64,000 nucleotides of DNA from a bacterium. Its GTDB lineage: Bacteria > Actinomycetota > Acidimicrobiia > Acidimicrobiales > CATQHL01. The position numbers and the translations under genes were made by a program. Below are positions 47,723 to 57,437 of the stretch, piece after piece. Under the pieces are notes generated by a model. The model was not told the DNA's origin, did not search any database, and was given only the letters and a program-made list of their open reading frames with translations. Location of the stretch: positions 1 through 64,000 of the forward strand of contig JAPOVS010000026.1 in assembly GCA_026708055.1 (NCBI GenBank), written 5' to 3'. How positions within the stretch are numbered: the stretch's first letter is position 1; the number at the start of each line of letters is the position of its first letter.

Positions 47723-48886
47723 TCAGCGGTAGTGGCGGCGCACTCGCCGGCCGATGTCACAGACCACCTCGTAGGGAATCGTGCCGAGACGATCCGCCAC
47801 CTCTTCGGCAACGATGCTCTCGTCGCCCTGGCTGCCGATCAGGACGACCTCGTCGCCGGCCACCACCCCCTCCCCCGAGGCACCCTCGTCAGGACCGCAG
47901 TCGACCATGAGCTGATCCATCGTGACCGTCCCCACGACGGACCGGCGCCGCCCGCGGATGAGCACCTGCCCGCCGCGCAGGCCGTAGTCACGGCGCGCTC
48001 CGTCCGCGTAGCCGATGGGCACCGTCGCCACTTGGCGATCAGAGTCGAACCGGTGGGCGAGTCCGTAGGAGACCGCCTCGCCGGCTCGAACGGTCTTGAC
48101 GTAGGCCACCTCGGTCCGGAGTCCCATCACCGGCCGCAGCCCGGCGATGTCCCCCACCAGATCGGCCCCGGGCGACAGGCCGTAGAGGGCGATGCCGGCC
48201 CGGACCATGTCGTAGCGCCCCCGGCGCCGGATCGGCGAGGCGTCCGGGCGGCACCCGGACAGCAGCAGTGCCGAATTGGCCGCGTGTCGCCGCAACGGAC
48301 CCGGCACTCCGTCTCGGGCGGCCAGCAGTCCCAGTACGTGCTCGTAGCGCTCCAGCTGCGCCTCGGTGAACGGGTTGTCCAACTCGTCGGCGACCGCGCA
48401 GTGAGTCCACACGCCCTCCAGTTGCAGGTCGGACTTGGCGGCAATGGCACGCGCCAGCAGCGGGGCGTCGGCGGGACGGGCACCCACCCGGTTCATGCCC
48501 GTGTCGATCTTGAGGTGCACCGGCAGGTGACGGCCGGCGGTAGCGGCCGCCGCGGCCGCCGCGGCCAGACCCTCCGGGCTGTACACCGAGGGGCGCAGGT
48601 CATGCGCCACCACCTCCACCATCTCGTTGGGCCGCGGCTCGGACAGCAGCAGGACCGGCGCCGTCACGCCCGCCTGGCGCAACTCCACGCCCTCCTCCAC
48701 GAGAGCCACCCCCAACCAGGTGGCGCCACCGGCCAGCGCGGCCCGGCCCACGGCCACGGAACCGTGCCCGTAGCCGTCGGCCTTGACCACCGCGCACAGC
48801 TCGGCGGGGGCTGCCCGGCGGACGAGCTCGGCGGCATTGGCGGTGACGGCCGCCAGGTCCACGACCGCCGAGGTGGGCCGCATCAA
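47723..48886 (-). CDS. alr: Alanine racemase
   Basis: 387 residues. The PLP lysine is in CAVVKADGYGHG (Lys35), the second catalytic Tyr in AVSYGLAHRF, and the VRAGIALYGLSPG and MDQLMVD strands are typical. It makes D-alanine for peptidoglycan. Its start overlaps the stop of nnr (ATGA at 48883-48886), so the two are coupled. Confidence 0.96.
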   Translation of the reverse strand: MMRPTSAVVDLAAVTANAAELVRRAAPAELCAVVKADGYGHGSVAVGRAALAGGATWLGVALVEEGVELRQAGVTAPVLLLSEPRPNEMVEVVAHDLRPSVYSPEGLAAAAAAAATAGRHLPVHLKIDTGMNRVGARPADAPLLARAIAAKSDLQLEGVWTHCAVADELDNPFTEAQLERYEHVLGLLAARDGVPGPLRRHAANSALLLSGCRPDASPIRRRGRYDMVRAGIALYGLSPGADLVGDIAGLRPVMGLRTEVAYVKTVRAGEAVSYGLAHRFDSDRQVATVPIGYADGARRDYGLRGGQVLIRGRRRSVVGTVTMDQLMVDCGPDEGASGEGVVAGDEVVLIGSQGDESIVAEEVADRLGTIPYEVVCDIGRRVRRHYR

Positions 48887-50331
48887 CGGCTCCCGGCCCC
48901 GCCGCCGAACCCTTGGGGCGCCGGATCCAGCGCGCCGGCCAGCACGGCGGGGATGGCTCCGAGCAGGTCGCCGGCAATGAGGCCGACCGGCGGGCCCAGC
49001 GCTCCGGCCATCCCGTGCACCTGAGCCGCCAGTGCAGCCGCGTCGAGGGCTGTCAGACCCTGCGCCAGCAGGGCGCCGATCATCCCGGCCAGCACGTCAC
49101 CCGTGCCGGCGGTGGCCAACCGAGCATCCCCGGAGGTCACGAATCGGGCGGCGCCGTCCGGTGCGGCGACGACGGTGGCGGATCCCTTGAGCAGCACGGT
49201 GGCGCCCGTCGCGGCCAGCGCCCGCGCCGCCGCCAGACGATCCGCACCAGGCCGCTGCCCCGCCAGCAACTCGTACTCCCCGTCGTGCGGTGTGAGCACC
49301 ACCGGCGCGCGCGCCGCCGCCAGCGCAGTCGCCGCGTCGCCGCCGAGCGCCGCCAGGGCGTCGCCGTCCAGCACCAGGGGCACAGTCGCTCGCGTCACCA
49401 GCGCACGCACCGCGCTGGCGGTCTGCGGATCTCTTCCCAGGCCGGGACCGACCACCAGCGATGCGAACCGGGAGGTGTCCATCCGCTCGTGCCAGTCCGC
49501 GGCCGGCAGCCGGCCGAAGACCACCTCGGTCGGGACCGACGCGTCGGGCTCGCCGCCCGGCACCGAGAGGCGCACGTATCCCGCCCCCGACCGCAGCGCC
49601 GCCAGCGAGGCGAGCGACGCCGCCCCGCGCATCGGTGGCGAGCCGGCCACCACCCAGCAGGCGGAGCGCCACTTGTGGGCATCGACTTCTCGCCGGGGCC
49701 AGAGGTCGGCCACATCGGCCTCCGTGAGCAGCTGCACGGTCGCCGAGGCGACATCCAGACCGATGTCGGCGACGCTGACCGACCCGGCCAGCATGCGACC
49801 CGGCTGCAGCAGCAGACCCGGCTTGAGCGCGGCGAACGTCACGGTGCGCGCCGCCGCCGGGGCGCCGCCACGCACCTGCCCCGTGAGGCCGTCCACGCCG
49901 GAGGGGATGTCCACAGCCAGAACGCTGCCGGCGCCCTCGATGCCTGCAGGCGGGGTCCAGGACCGGTTCAGCCCGGTGCCGTAGGCCGCGTCGATCAGCA
50001 GGTCGCAGGGTGGGGCATCGGCGTCGTCGGGGGCGATGATCCGGCACTCGGCGCCGGCCCGCTGCAGGTGACGGGACGCGGCCCGGCCGTCGGCCCCGTT
50101 GTTTCCCCGACCGGCGATGACGACCACCCGGCGCCCCGCCAGCGCCTTGCGGCGAGCAGAGGAGGGTCGTCCCGCCTCGAGCACCGCCGCGGCGCCCTCG
50201 GTGGTCCCGGTCAGCATCTCCGCCGCCGCCACGGCCACCGCCGCGCCGGCCCGCTCCACCAGCACGTCGGCGCCCTCCGGTGCGGCCGCATCGACAGCCG
50301 CCATCTCGGCGGGGGTGACGACGGGGATCAC
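48883..50331 (-). CDS. nnr: Bifunctional NAD(P)HX epimerase/dehydratase
   Basis: 482 residues. The N-terminal half is the YjeF_N epimerase (VVVIAGRGNNGADGRAASRH near 69-88, then DAAYGTGLNR and VDIPSGVDG). The C-terminal half is the carbohydrate-kinase-like dehydratase (VVGPGLGRDPQ, LDGDALAAL, LTPHDGEYELLAG, TAGTGDVLAGMIGALLAQG). It repairs hydrated NAD(P)H. An acpS gene lies 67 bp upstream and the gap contains a REP-like repeat. Confidence 0.96.
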   Translation of the reverse strand: MIPVVTPAEMAAVDAAAPEGADVLVERAGAAVAVAAAEMLTGTTEGAAAVLEAGRPSSARRKALAGRRVVVIAGRGNNGADGRAASRHLQRAGAECRIIAPDDADAPPCDLLIDAAYGTGLNRSWTPPAGIEGAGSVLAVDIPSGVDGLTGQVRGGAPAAARTVTFAALKPGLLLQPGRMLAGSVSVADIGLDVASATVQLLTEADVADLWPRREVDAHKWRSACWVVAGSPPMRGAASLASLAALRSGAGYVRLSVPGGEPDASVPTEVVFGRLPAADWHERMDTSRFASLVVGPGLGRDPQTASAVRALVTRATVPLVLDGDALAALGGDAATALAAARAPVVLTPHDGEYELLAGQRPGADRLAAARALAATGATVLLKGSATVVAAPDGAARFVTSGDARLATAGTGDVLAGMIGALLAQGLTALDAAALAAQVHGMAGALGPPVGLIAGDLLGAIPAVLAGALDPAPQGFGGGAGSR

Positions 50332-50351
50332 GATGGGTCGCCCCAGGAAGC

Positions 50352-50380
50352 TAGATCCCGGCCTCCGCCGGGATGACGAT
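50352..50380. repeat. REP-like palindromic repeat, copy 6
   Basis: TAGATCCCGGCCTCCGCCGG followed by GATGACGAT, in the short gap between nnr and acpS, hence inside a likely operon. Confidence 0.75.
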
Positions 50381-50398
50381 TCGGGGTGACGACGGGGA

Positions 50399-50809
50399 TC
50401 ACGACACCTCCCCGCTCCCCGACTCGTGGTGCGGGGCGATCCCGCCGGTGCCCACGGCCACCGCCACCGCCACCGCGGAGGTGGCCGTGTGGGACAGGCT
50501 CAGGTGCCATCCCGTCACGCCGGCGCGCCGGGCGCGGTCCGCGGCACGGCCGTGCAGGACCACCTCGGGTCGGCCGCCGGGAGCGCGCACGACCTCCATC
50601 TCCCTGAACGCCACATCCCCGAAGCCCGCACCGAGCGCCTTCATCACGGCTTCCTTGGCGGCGAAACGCGCCGCCAGCCGCTCAGTGGGATCGGCGCGGG
50701 ACTGGGCGTAGGCCCGCTCGGCGGGAGTGAAGAGTCGCTCGGCAACCCGCGGGCGGCGCGCCAGCAGGGCGCGAAACCGCGGCACGTCCACGATGTCGAT
50801 GCCGATCAC
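50399..50809 (-). CDS. acpS: Holo-ACP synthase
   Basis: 136 residues. The Mg-binding N-terminus MIGIDIVDVPRF (Asp5) and the FAAKEAVMKALG helix with its catalytic Glu are typical. It transfers phosphopantetheine from CoA to acyl carrier protein. Length is about right for AcpS, with a short extra C-terminal tail. The start overlaps the stop of the glmS-like gene (50806-50809, ATGA). Confidence 0.95.
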   Translation of the reverse strand: MIGIDIVDVPRFRALLARRPRVAERLFTPAERAYAQSRADPTERLAARFAAKEAVMKALGAGFGDVAFREMEVVRAPGGRPEVVLHGRAADRARRAGVTGWHLSLSHTATSAVAVAVAVGTGGIAPHHESGSGEVS

Positions 50810-53800
50810 GGCGACGCCCCGCGCCAGCGTGCCGCCACGGCAGCAAGATCTCCGACCAATAGGTCCTCGGTCGGCACCTCGGCGAGAAGCGCCTCGTCGA
50901 AGGAGGCCTCGGTCTCGGTGACCGCGTAGCGCAGGCGGCTGAGACGATCGCGGTAGCGCCCCAGGACGTCGGCCGCCACGGCGGGCTCCAGCCGCTCGTG
51001 CAAATCGACGTGCAGTAGCACCAGGCCGACCGTGTCGCCGCCCTTGATCTCGGGGACGAGCAGGATGAGGCGCCCGTCGCGCAGTCCCCGTGTCAGCAGC
51101 AGCCGACGCTCGCGGCTGACCTGGCGCTTGGTGCCCCGCAAGGTGGGATCGCGGCCCACCCGCGACTCGAACCTCGCCGCCAGCCCTGAAAGATCGGCGA
51201 TCTCGATCCGCTCACCGTGGATGGCATAGCGGATGTGGCCGGTGACTCGCGAGACCGCCCGATCCAACCCGGCCAGAGCCGAGAGCGTGTCGTAGCTGAG
51301 GCGTTCGGCCTCGGCGCCGGCGGCCTGGACAGCCTCGGTGAGCGGCACCCGCAGCAACGCCTCCTCGCTGCGGGAGATTCCCACGGTGACCGTCTTGGCC
51401 TGGTGGCGGATGGCGTCGACCGGCCGGGTCAACTCCTCGATGGCCTCGCTGAGCCCCGCCAGCAGCCGCTCCAGGACGCCCGCCGGCGTGCCCATCTCGC
51501 CGAAGTCGAGTTCGAACGCGGCCAGCGGCAGAACCCCGAGCGCGTAGCGGAACAGCGCGTCGAGCCGCAGGGCGGTCGCCGCGGGAAGGTGCCCGTCATA
51601 GCCACCGTCTCGCAAGCGGCGCCCGAATTGCTCGGCGCCGGCGGTGATCTCGGGCGCCAGGGAGGCGAGCGTCGCCTCGGCGTCGACGACGGCACCGTCG
51701 GGCTCGGCGTCCAGCGCCGCCTCGATCGCGCCCCGGGTGTGCCGCAGCGGCTCGGCGCAGGCGTCGATGGCGAGAGCCGCCTCGTAGCCGAAGAGGTGGC
51801 CGGCCATCGTCGCCAGCACGAAGGCGACGTCGGGGTGGACCGCCGGCAGCAGCACCGCCTCCCCGGCCCCGCGGGCCAGCTCGGCGTCATCGGTGAAGGT
51901 CACCGGCGCACCGCGGTGCGCCGCGTAGATCGCCACCTCCTTGGCGACGTCATCGGCGGTGGAGCGGTCCAGGCCCGCCGCGCAGACCAGGGTGAGAGGC
52001 TCCGCCGACAGGTCGACGTGCTTCTTGTCCTCGGTGATGTCACAGGCCACCGACCGGTAGCACAACTCCGAGAGCTTGATCCGCACCTCCTCGGCGGCCA
52101 GCCGGTTGCGGCCGTTTCCGACGGTGGCCCAGTGCCGCCGCGACGGGGCGAGCCGCTGCGCGATGTCGGCGATCCGGGGGCGAGCCGCCAGCACCTCGGC
52201 CATGGCCTCGGGCAACCGCTCGAGTGCCCCGAGGAACTCCGAGCGGCGCGCCGGATCCGCCGCCACGCCGTACAGGTCGGCAATGGCGCAGGCCAGCAGG
52301 AATCCCGCCGCCACCTGGGCATAGAAGGCCTTCGTGGAGGCGACGCTCATCTCCACGTCCCGCCCGTCGGAGGTGTACAGCACCCCGTCGGCACGGGCCG
52401 CCAGATCGCTCTCGCGGCGGTTCACGACTCCGGTCACCCAGGCGCCCCGTGCCTGGACCAACGAGACGGTGCGGTTGGTGTCGGTGGTGGTGCCGGACTG
52501 GCTGATCGCCACCACCAGGTGATCGGACATGTCGTCGCGCAGGTCGAAGCCCGACAGTTCGCTGGCGAGCCGGCTCACCACCTCCACGCCGGTGCCGGCC
52601 AACTCGGCGCCGATGATCTCGGCGACGGCCCGCGCCGCCACCGCCGCGGTGCCCTGGCCGATGACCACGATCCGGCGCGGCAGCTCCCGGCCGGTCGGCA
52701 GGACGCCGTCCAGGACGACGCTGCGGTTGCCCGGGTCCCCGGCGAGCCGACCCGCCAGCGTCTTGGCGAACGATTCGGGCGATTCGCTGATCTCCTTCAG
52801 AAGGAAATGGGGGTAGCCCCTGCGATCGATGTCGCGTGTGGTGATCTCCGCCCGCGTCGCCGCCGGCAGTGGCAGTTCGGCGCCGTCGTAGGACCAGCGT
52901 GCGACTCCGGACCTCTCGCCGGCCGCGGCGGCCTCCAACCGGACGATCTCGCCGTTGCTGCTGCCTGCGGCGTCGGCGCCGTCGAAGCGCAGGTAGTCGC
53001 CAGTCTGCTCCACGAGCCCGTACGGCTCCGATGCCACCACGAAGGCATCGGGAGCGAGTCCCACGTAGAGCGCCTGGCCGCTGCCCCTGCGGGCCAGCAG
53101 CAGGTTGCCGGGGTTGTCGCTGCTGAGCGAGACGATGGCATGGGATCCTTCGAAGCTCGCCACGGCCTCGGCGAACGCCGCCCGATCGGATCGCCCCGAG
53201 AACCTCAACCGGCGCGCCAGACCCGGCGCCACCCTGGCGTCGGTCGTGACAGCCGCGGGGTAGCTCAGGTCGAAGCGACCCACGATCGCGCCGTAGTTGT
53301 CGATGTCGCCGTTCACAGCCGCCAGGACCCAGGGTTCCCCGTCAGCCGACAGCGAGGCCACGGGGTGGGCGTTGGGCTCGGTGATGAGGCCCACGCTGGC
53401 CCAGCGGGTGTGCGCCAGGACCGCACAGCGCGCTCCCGGACGCGCCAGCGTCGCCCGCAGGGCGTCGTCGCCGGCCAGCGCCGCCCGCAGCACCCGCGTG
53501 TTGTCGCCCAGTTCGCCGACCTCCACCGCCGTCTTGTGGAGGTGCACCGTCGCCCCGGCGTCTCGCCAGCGGCTGCCGGAGCGGCCCAGCGGGTCGCTGG
53601 CTCCACGGGGCCCGTCCGGCGGGTCCGTCGATGTCACCATCACGGCGACTCCCGCCGAGTCCCGCCCGCGCACCTCGAGGCGGTCCAGCGCCGAGAGCGC
53701 CACCTGGATCGCCCACCACCCCGCCACGACCTCCTCGGTTGCCTCCGGTGCGTCGGCACCGAGGAGCTCCGCCACCGCTGCGGCGGTGGCCAGCCGATCC

Positions 53801-54054
53801 TCGCGGATGCTCCAGATCGCGTCGGTGAGAGCGGCGTCGCCGGCGCCGAGCCGCCCGGCGGCCGCCACAACCTCGGCCCGCAGCCCCGCGTCCCGTACCA
53901 GGCTGGTCAGGCCGGCCGGGCCGGCGAGCCGGCTCACCACCTGCCGGGCGGCGTCAGCCCCTGCAGCGTCGCCGGCGAGCAGCCCCAGGATCTCGGAGGG
54001 CGACGGGGCCCGCCGGCTGGGCGGGCGGCTCAGCACCGCCACGATGCCGCACAT
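50806..54054 (-). CDS. Outsized GlmS-like glutamine-fructose-6-P amidotransferase
   Basis: 1082 residues, against about 610 for GlmS. It begins MCGIVAVL, so Cys2 can be the glutaminase nucleophile. An insertion of roughly 95 residues separates it from ALDRLEVRGRDSAGVAV (about 118-134). AHTRWASVGLITEPNAHPVA and NGDIDNYGAI are conserved GATase motifs. Two SIS domains follow: AISQSGTTTDTN with VEMSVASTKAF, then the second domain. About 350 C-terminal residues (after about 730) have no GlmS counterpart, and the usual DNPKNLAKSVTVE ending is not present. It overlaps glmM at ATGA, as a GlcNAc precursor pathway would predict. Confidence 0.82.
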   Translation of the reverse strand: MCGIVAVLSRPPSRRAPSPSEILGLLAGDAAGADAARQVVSRLAGPAGLTSLVRDAGLRAEVVAAAGRLGAGDAALTDAIWSIREDRLATAAAVAELLGADAPEATEEVVAGWWAIQVALSALDRLEVRGRDSAGVAVMVTSTDPPDGPRGASDPLGRSGSRWRDAGATVHLHKTAVEVGELGDNTRVLRAALAGDDALRATLARPGARCAVLAHTRWASVGLITEPNAHPVASLSADGEPWVLAAVNGDIDNYGAIVGRFDLSYPAAVTTDARVAPGLARRLRFSGRSDRAAFAEAVASFEGSHAIVSLSSDNPGNLLLARRGSGQALYVGLAPDAFVVASEPYGLVEQTGDYLRFDGADAAGSSNGEIVRLEAAAAGERSGVARWSYDGAELPLPAATRAEITTRDIDRRGYPHFLLKEISESPESFAKTLAGRLAGDPGNRSVVLDGVLPTGRELPRRIVVIGQGTAAVAARAVAEIIGAELAGTGVEVVSRLASELSGFDLRDDMSDHLVVAISQSGTTTDTNRTVSLVQARGAWVTGVVNRRESDLAARADGVLYTSDGRDVEMSVASTKAFYAQVAAGFLLACAIADLYGVAADPARRSEFLGALERLPEAMAEVLAARPRIADIAQRLAPSRRHWATVGNGRNRLAAEEVRIKLSELCYRSVACDITEDKKHVDLSAEPLTLVCAAGLDRSTADDVAKEVAIYAAHRGAPVTFTDDAELARGAGEAVLLPAVHPDVAFVLATMAGHLFGYEAALAIDACAEPLRHTRGAIEAALDAEPDGAVVDAEATLASLAPEITAGAEQFGRRLRDGGYDGHLPAATALRLDALFRYALGVLPLAAFELDFGEMGTPAGVLERLLAGLSEAIEELTRPVDAIRHQAKTVTVGISRSEEALLRVPLTEAVQAAGAEAERLSYDTLSALAGLDRAVSRVTGHIRYAIHGERIEIADLSGLAARFESRVGRDPTLRGTKRQVSRERRLLLTRGLRDGRLILLVPEIKGGDTVGLVLLHVDLHERLEPAVAADVLGRYRDRLSRLRYAVTETEASFDEALLAEVPTEDLLVGDLAAVAARWRGASP

Positions 54055-55340
54055 CAGCCGGACCTGCGGGCCACTTCGGCCGCCAGGCTCTCGGCCACTG
54101 CGCCGGCCTCCGCCTCCTCGGTGGCCTCGACCATCACCCGGATCAGCGGCTCGGTGCCCGAGCAGCGGACCAGGACACGACCTGTCTCTCCCAACGCCTG
54201 CCGCGCCCGCGCCACGGCAGGCTCGATCGCCGCCAGCACGTCGGCGGCAACGCCGGACACCCTCACGTTCCGCAGCACCTGGGGGTGGCGGGTCATGGCC
54301 GCCGCCGCCAGGTCGCCGAGGGGGGCGCCGCGCCGGACCGCCGCGTCGAGCAACTGCACGGCTGTCAGCAGACCGTCACCGGTGGTAGCCAGATCCCGGA
54401 ACACCACATGCCCGGACTGCTCACCGCCCAACTCCCAGCCGCCGGCCTCGAGCGCTTCGAGCACATGCCGGTCCCCCACCGGCACCGTCACGACATCGAT
54501 CCCCGCTGCTGCCATGGCGCGGTGCAGTCCGATGTTGCTCATGACCGTCACCACGACCGTCGAACCCGCCAAGCGGCCACGCTCGTGGCGGTCGATCCCG
54601 CACAGGGCGATGATGCGGTCACCGTCGATCAGCCCCCGATCGTAGGCCACGACCCGGTCCCCATCGCCATCGAACGCCAGGCCGACCTCTCCGGGGCGTG
54701 TCCGGGCGGCGATCAGCGCCGGCGCGGCGGCCCCGCAGCCGTCATTGATGTTCCGCCCGTTCGGCTCGCAGGCCACGGTTCGCACCGCGGCCCCCAGGCG
54801 CCGGAGCAGCGCCGGCGCCAGCGCCGAAGTCGCCCCGTTGGCGCCGTCCACCAGGACGTGCAGCCCGTCGAAGGCGTCCGGCCGGACGGTGGACGCCACG
54901 GCGTCGAGATAGGACTCCAACCGGTCGGAGGCGTCGCCGGCGGAGGCGAGGGCTCCTGTCGCCTCGCCGCCGGACCGCAGGGCGGCGGCCACGCACTCCT
55001 GCTCGTCGTCGCTGAGCTTGCGTCCCCCCGGGCCGAAGATCTTCACACCGTTGTCCTGGTACGGGTTGTGCGAGGCCGACACGACGATCCCCGGCACCCC
55101 GTCAGCGGCGCTGCAGAACGCCACCGCAGGCGTCGGAGCCACACCGAGCAGGTCCACCTCGATGCCGCCCAAACCCCGCAGCAGGCCCTGAACCAAGTCG
55201 CCCGCGGAGGATCGCGGATCGTGTCCCAGGACAACTCGCGCGCAGTCGAACATCTCGACGACTGCCGCGCCGATGCGGGCGGCGACCTCCGGGGTCACGT
55301 CCCGGTAGGCCCGCCCTCGGATCCCGTCGGTGCCGAACAC
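54054..55340 (-). CDS. glmM: Phosphoglucosamine mutase
   Basis: 428 residues. FGTDGIRG is at 2-9, the catalytic serine is in VSASHNPYQDNG (Ser90), metal-binding DGDGDR at 224-229, and the phosphate-binding loop RCSGTEPLIRVMVE near the C-terminus. It converts glucosamine-6-P to glucosamine-1-P for UDP-GlcNAc. It is tightly linked to the GlmS-like gene and follows rpsI by 47 bp. Confidence 0.96.
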   Translation of the reverse strand: MFGTDGIRGRAYRDVTPEVAARIGAAVVEMFDCARVVLGHDPRSSAGDLVQGLLRGLGGIEVDLLGVAPTPAVAFCSAADGVPGIVVSASHNPYQDNGVKIFGPGGRKLSDDEQECVAAALRSGGEATGALASAGDASDRLESYLDAVASTVRPDAFDGLHVLVDGANGATSALAPALLRRLGAAVRTVACEPNGRNINDGCGAAAPALIAARTRPGEVGLAFDGDGDRVVAYDRGLIDGDRIIALCGIDRHERGRLAGSTVVVTVMSNIGLHRAMAAAGIDVVTVPVGDRHVLEALEAGGWELGGEQSGHVVFRDLATTGDGLLTAVQLLDAAVRRGAPLGDLAAAAMTRHPQVLRNVRVSGVAADVLAAIEPAVARARQALGETGRVLVRCSGTEPLIRVMVEATEEAEAGAVAESLAAEVARRSG

Positions 55341-55387
55341 GATCGAGCCGCGGCGACGGCCGGCGGCGCCGCGAGGTGCAGGCGCTG

Positions 55388-55780
55388 CTACCTCTTGGAG
55401 TACTGCGGAGCCTTCCGAGCCTTCTTCAACCCGTACTTCTTGGACTCCTTCTTGCGCGGATCCCGGGTCAGCAGGCCGGCACGCTTGAGTTTCTCGCGGG
55501 AATCGGCGTCGAGACTCTCCAGCGACCGGGCAATGCCCAGACGCAGGGCTCCCGCCTGCCCGGTGAGGCCCCCGCCGGAGATCGTGGCATCCACGTCGTA
55601 GACCGATCCGGTGTCGGTCACGCTGAGGGCCTCGGTGGCGTGGGAGCGATGCGCGGGCGACGGGAAGTAGTCCTCGATCTCTCGCCCGTTGATGGTGACG
55701 CGCCCCTGGCCCGGCCGGACGCGGACGCGGGCGACGGCGCGCTTGCGACGACCGGTGGCCTGCACGAGCGGCGGTGTCAT
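55388..55780 (-). CDS. rpsI: 30S ribosomal protein uS9
   Basis: 130 residues from ATG 55780. ATGRRKRAVARVRVRPGQGRV at the start and the basic C-terminus KESKKYGLKKARKAPQYSKR (ending KR as uS9 does) are diagnostic. The frame is open upstream but would overlap rplM fully. The start overlaps the rplM stop by 4 bp (ATGA). Confidence 0.97.
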   Translation of the reverse strand: MTPPLVQATGRRKRAVARVRVRPGQGRVTINGREIEDYFPSPAHRSHATEALSVTDTGSVYDVDATISGGGLTGQAGALRLGIARSLESLDADSREKLKRAGLLTRDPRKKESKKYGLKKARKAPQYSKR

Positions 55781-56220
55781 GGTGCTCTCCTGGGAAGCGG
55801 CAGTGGCTGTGGCCTCTGGGCCTCGTGGGGATGGACGGGTCCGGCGTAGACCTTCAGCTTCCGCAGCATCTGCCGGCCCAACCGGGTGTGCGGCAGCATC
55901 CCGCGCACGCTGCGCCGTACGACCTCGGCGGGGCGCCGCCGCATCGCTTCGCCGAGGGTCTCCGAGCGAAGGCCCCCGGGATAGCCGGAGTGCCTGTAGA
56001 GGATCTTCCGGTCGGACTTGTTGGCGGTCGTGACGACCTTGTCGGCGTTCACGATGATGACGTGGTCGCCGCAGTCCAGGTGCGGCGTGTAGGTCGGCTT
56101 GTGCTTGCCGCGCAGGACGGTTGCCACCTCGCTCGCAAGGCGCCCGAGCACCTGGCCGTCGGCATCGACGACCCACCAGGCGCGGTCGGTCTCTGAAGCC
56201 TTCGGGCTGTAGGTGCGCAC
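55777..56220 (-). CDS. rplM: 50S ribosomal protein uL13
   Basis: 147 residues from GTG 56220 (VRTYSPKASETDRAWWVVDA). RLASEVATVLRGKHKPTYTP, CGDHVIIVNA, LYRHSGYPGGL and AVRGMLP-type motif RSVRGMLPHTRLGRQMLRKL are conserved. The usual pairing with rpsI is present. It begins 62 bp after the truA stop. Confidence 0.96.
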   Translation of the reverse strand: MRTYSPKASETDRAWWVVDADGQVLGRLASEVATVLRGKHKPTYTPHLDCGDHVIIVNADKVVTTANKSDRKILYRHSGYPGGLRSETLGEAMRRRPAEVVRRSVRGMLPHTRLGRQMLRKLKVYAGPVHPHEAQRPQPLPLPRRAP

Positions 56221-56282
56221 GGCACAAGGATACGGGCTCGCCGCCGAAATCGGCCCCCCGCCGGTGGTCGGCAACGGGCACC

Positions 56283-57056
56283 TCAGAGGTAGGCCACCGA
56301 CTCCAGGCACAGGCCGTGCGGCGGCGCCACGCCGCCGGCGGCCGCCCTGTCGCGAGTCTCCAGGACGCGGGGGATGTCGCCGGCGGGACGGCGGCCCCGC
56401 CCGACCTCGGTGAGCGTGCCGACGATCGAACGCACCATCTGCCGGCAGAACGAGTTCGCCTCGATGTCGAACAGCAGCAGCCCCGGCTGGGGTCGACTCC
56501 AGCCGGCGCGCAGCACCCGCCTCACCGTCGGCGCCACGCGCACCTCACCATCGACGACCTGCTCGGACCGGGAGCAGAAGGAGGCGAAGTCGTGCTCGCC
56601 GACCAGCAAGTCGGCGGCGTCGCCCATGGCAGCCATGTCGAGGCGCTCGGGCACGTGCCAGGCGTAGGAGCGGCGGAACACGTCGGGCTCGGCGGCGTTC
56701 CAGATCGTGTAGCGGTACGCCCGGGCCAGCGCCGAGAAACGGGCGTCGAAGTCCGCCGGCGCCGGGGTGGCCGCCAGGACCGCCACGTCGGGCCCGCACA
56801 TGCGGTTGAGGCCGCTGCGCAGGGACTCGAGCCGCTCAGTGGAGGCGTCCTCGTCGGCCACGTCCAGGCTCACGACCTGGCCGCGGGCATGCACCCCCGC
56901 ATCGGTGCGGCCGGCACAGGTCAACTGCACCGGGTAGCCGAGGCGCCGCTCGAGGGCATCGGCGAGCACGCCGGCCACGGTGCGCACGCCGGGGTTGGGG
57001 GCGAAGCCGCGGAACTCCCCGCCGTCGTAGGCAACCAGGAGGCGCAGGCGGGCCAC
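56283..57056 (-). CDS. truA: tRNA pseudouridine(38-40) synthase
   Basis: 257 residues from GTG 57056 (VARLRLLVAYDGGEFRGFAP). The catalytic Asp is in CAGRTDAGVHARGQV, and the FRRSYAWHVPERLD and EANSFCRQMVRSIVGTL blocks are typical of TruA. The frame is open further upstream but overlaps rplQ. Location after rplQ is common in actinobacteria. Confidence 0.95.
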   Translation of the reverse strand: MARLRLLVAYDGGEFRGFAPNPGVRTVAGVLADALERRLGYPVQLTCAGRTDAGVHARGQVVSLDVADEDASTERLESLRSGLNRMCGPDVAVLAATPAPADFDARFSALARAYRYTIWNAAEPDVFRRSYAWHVPERLDMAAMGDAADLLVGEHDFASFCSRSEQVVDGEVRVAPTVRRVLRAGWSRPQPGLLLFDIEANSFCRQMVRSIVGTLTEVGRGRRPAGDIPRVLETRDRAAAGGVAPPHGLCLESVAYL

Positions 57057-57070
57057 GCCGCGGCGCGCCG

Positions 57071-57424
57071 CTAGACGAGTTCGATGCGGACCATGGGGGC
57101 GTTGTCGCCGTAGCGAGGACCGACCCGCAGGATCCGCGTGCAACCGCCGGCGCGGTTGGCGTAGCGAGGGCCGATGTCGGAGATCAGCTTGTCGGCGATC
57201 TCCCGATCGTTGAGGAACGCCACGATCTGCCGGTGGTTGTGCAGACCGCCCTTGCGCGCCTTGGTGATCAGCTTCTCGGCGACGGGCTGCATCGCCTTGG
57301 CCTTGGCCTCGGTCGTGACGATCGACTCCGCCGCCACGAGGGACGCCACGAGGTTGGCCAGCATCGAGCGCTGGTGTGCGGCGCTGCCGCCGAGGCGGCG
57401 GCTCTTGGCGGGTCGGCCGGGCAT
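57071..57424 (-). CDS. rplQ: 50S ribosomal protein bL17
   Basis: 117 residues. Typical bL17 start RRLGGSAAHQRSMLANLVAS, TTEAKAKAMQPVAEKLI and a C-terminal RILRVGPRYGDNAPMVRIEL. It follows rpoA by 13 bp in the usual order. Confidence 0.97.
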   Translation of the reverse strand: MPGRPAKSRRLGGSAAHQRSMLANLVASLVAAESIVTTEAKAKAMQPVAEKLITKARKGGLHNHRQIVAFLNDREIADKLISDIGPRYANRAGGCTRILRVGPRYGDNAPMVRIELV

Positions 57425-57437
57425 GGCTGCGGCTCCC

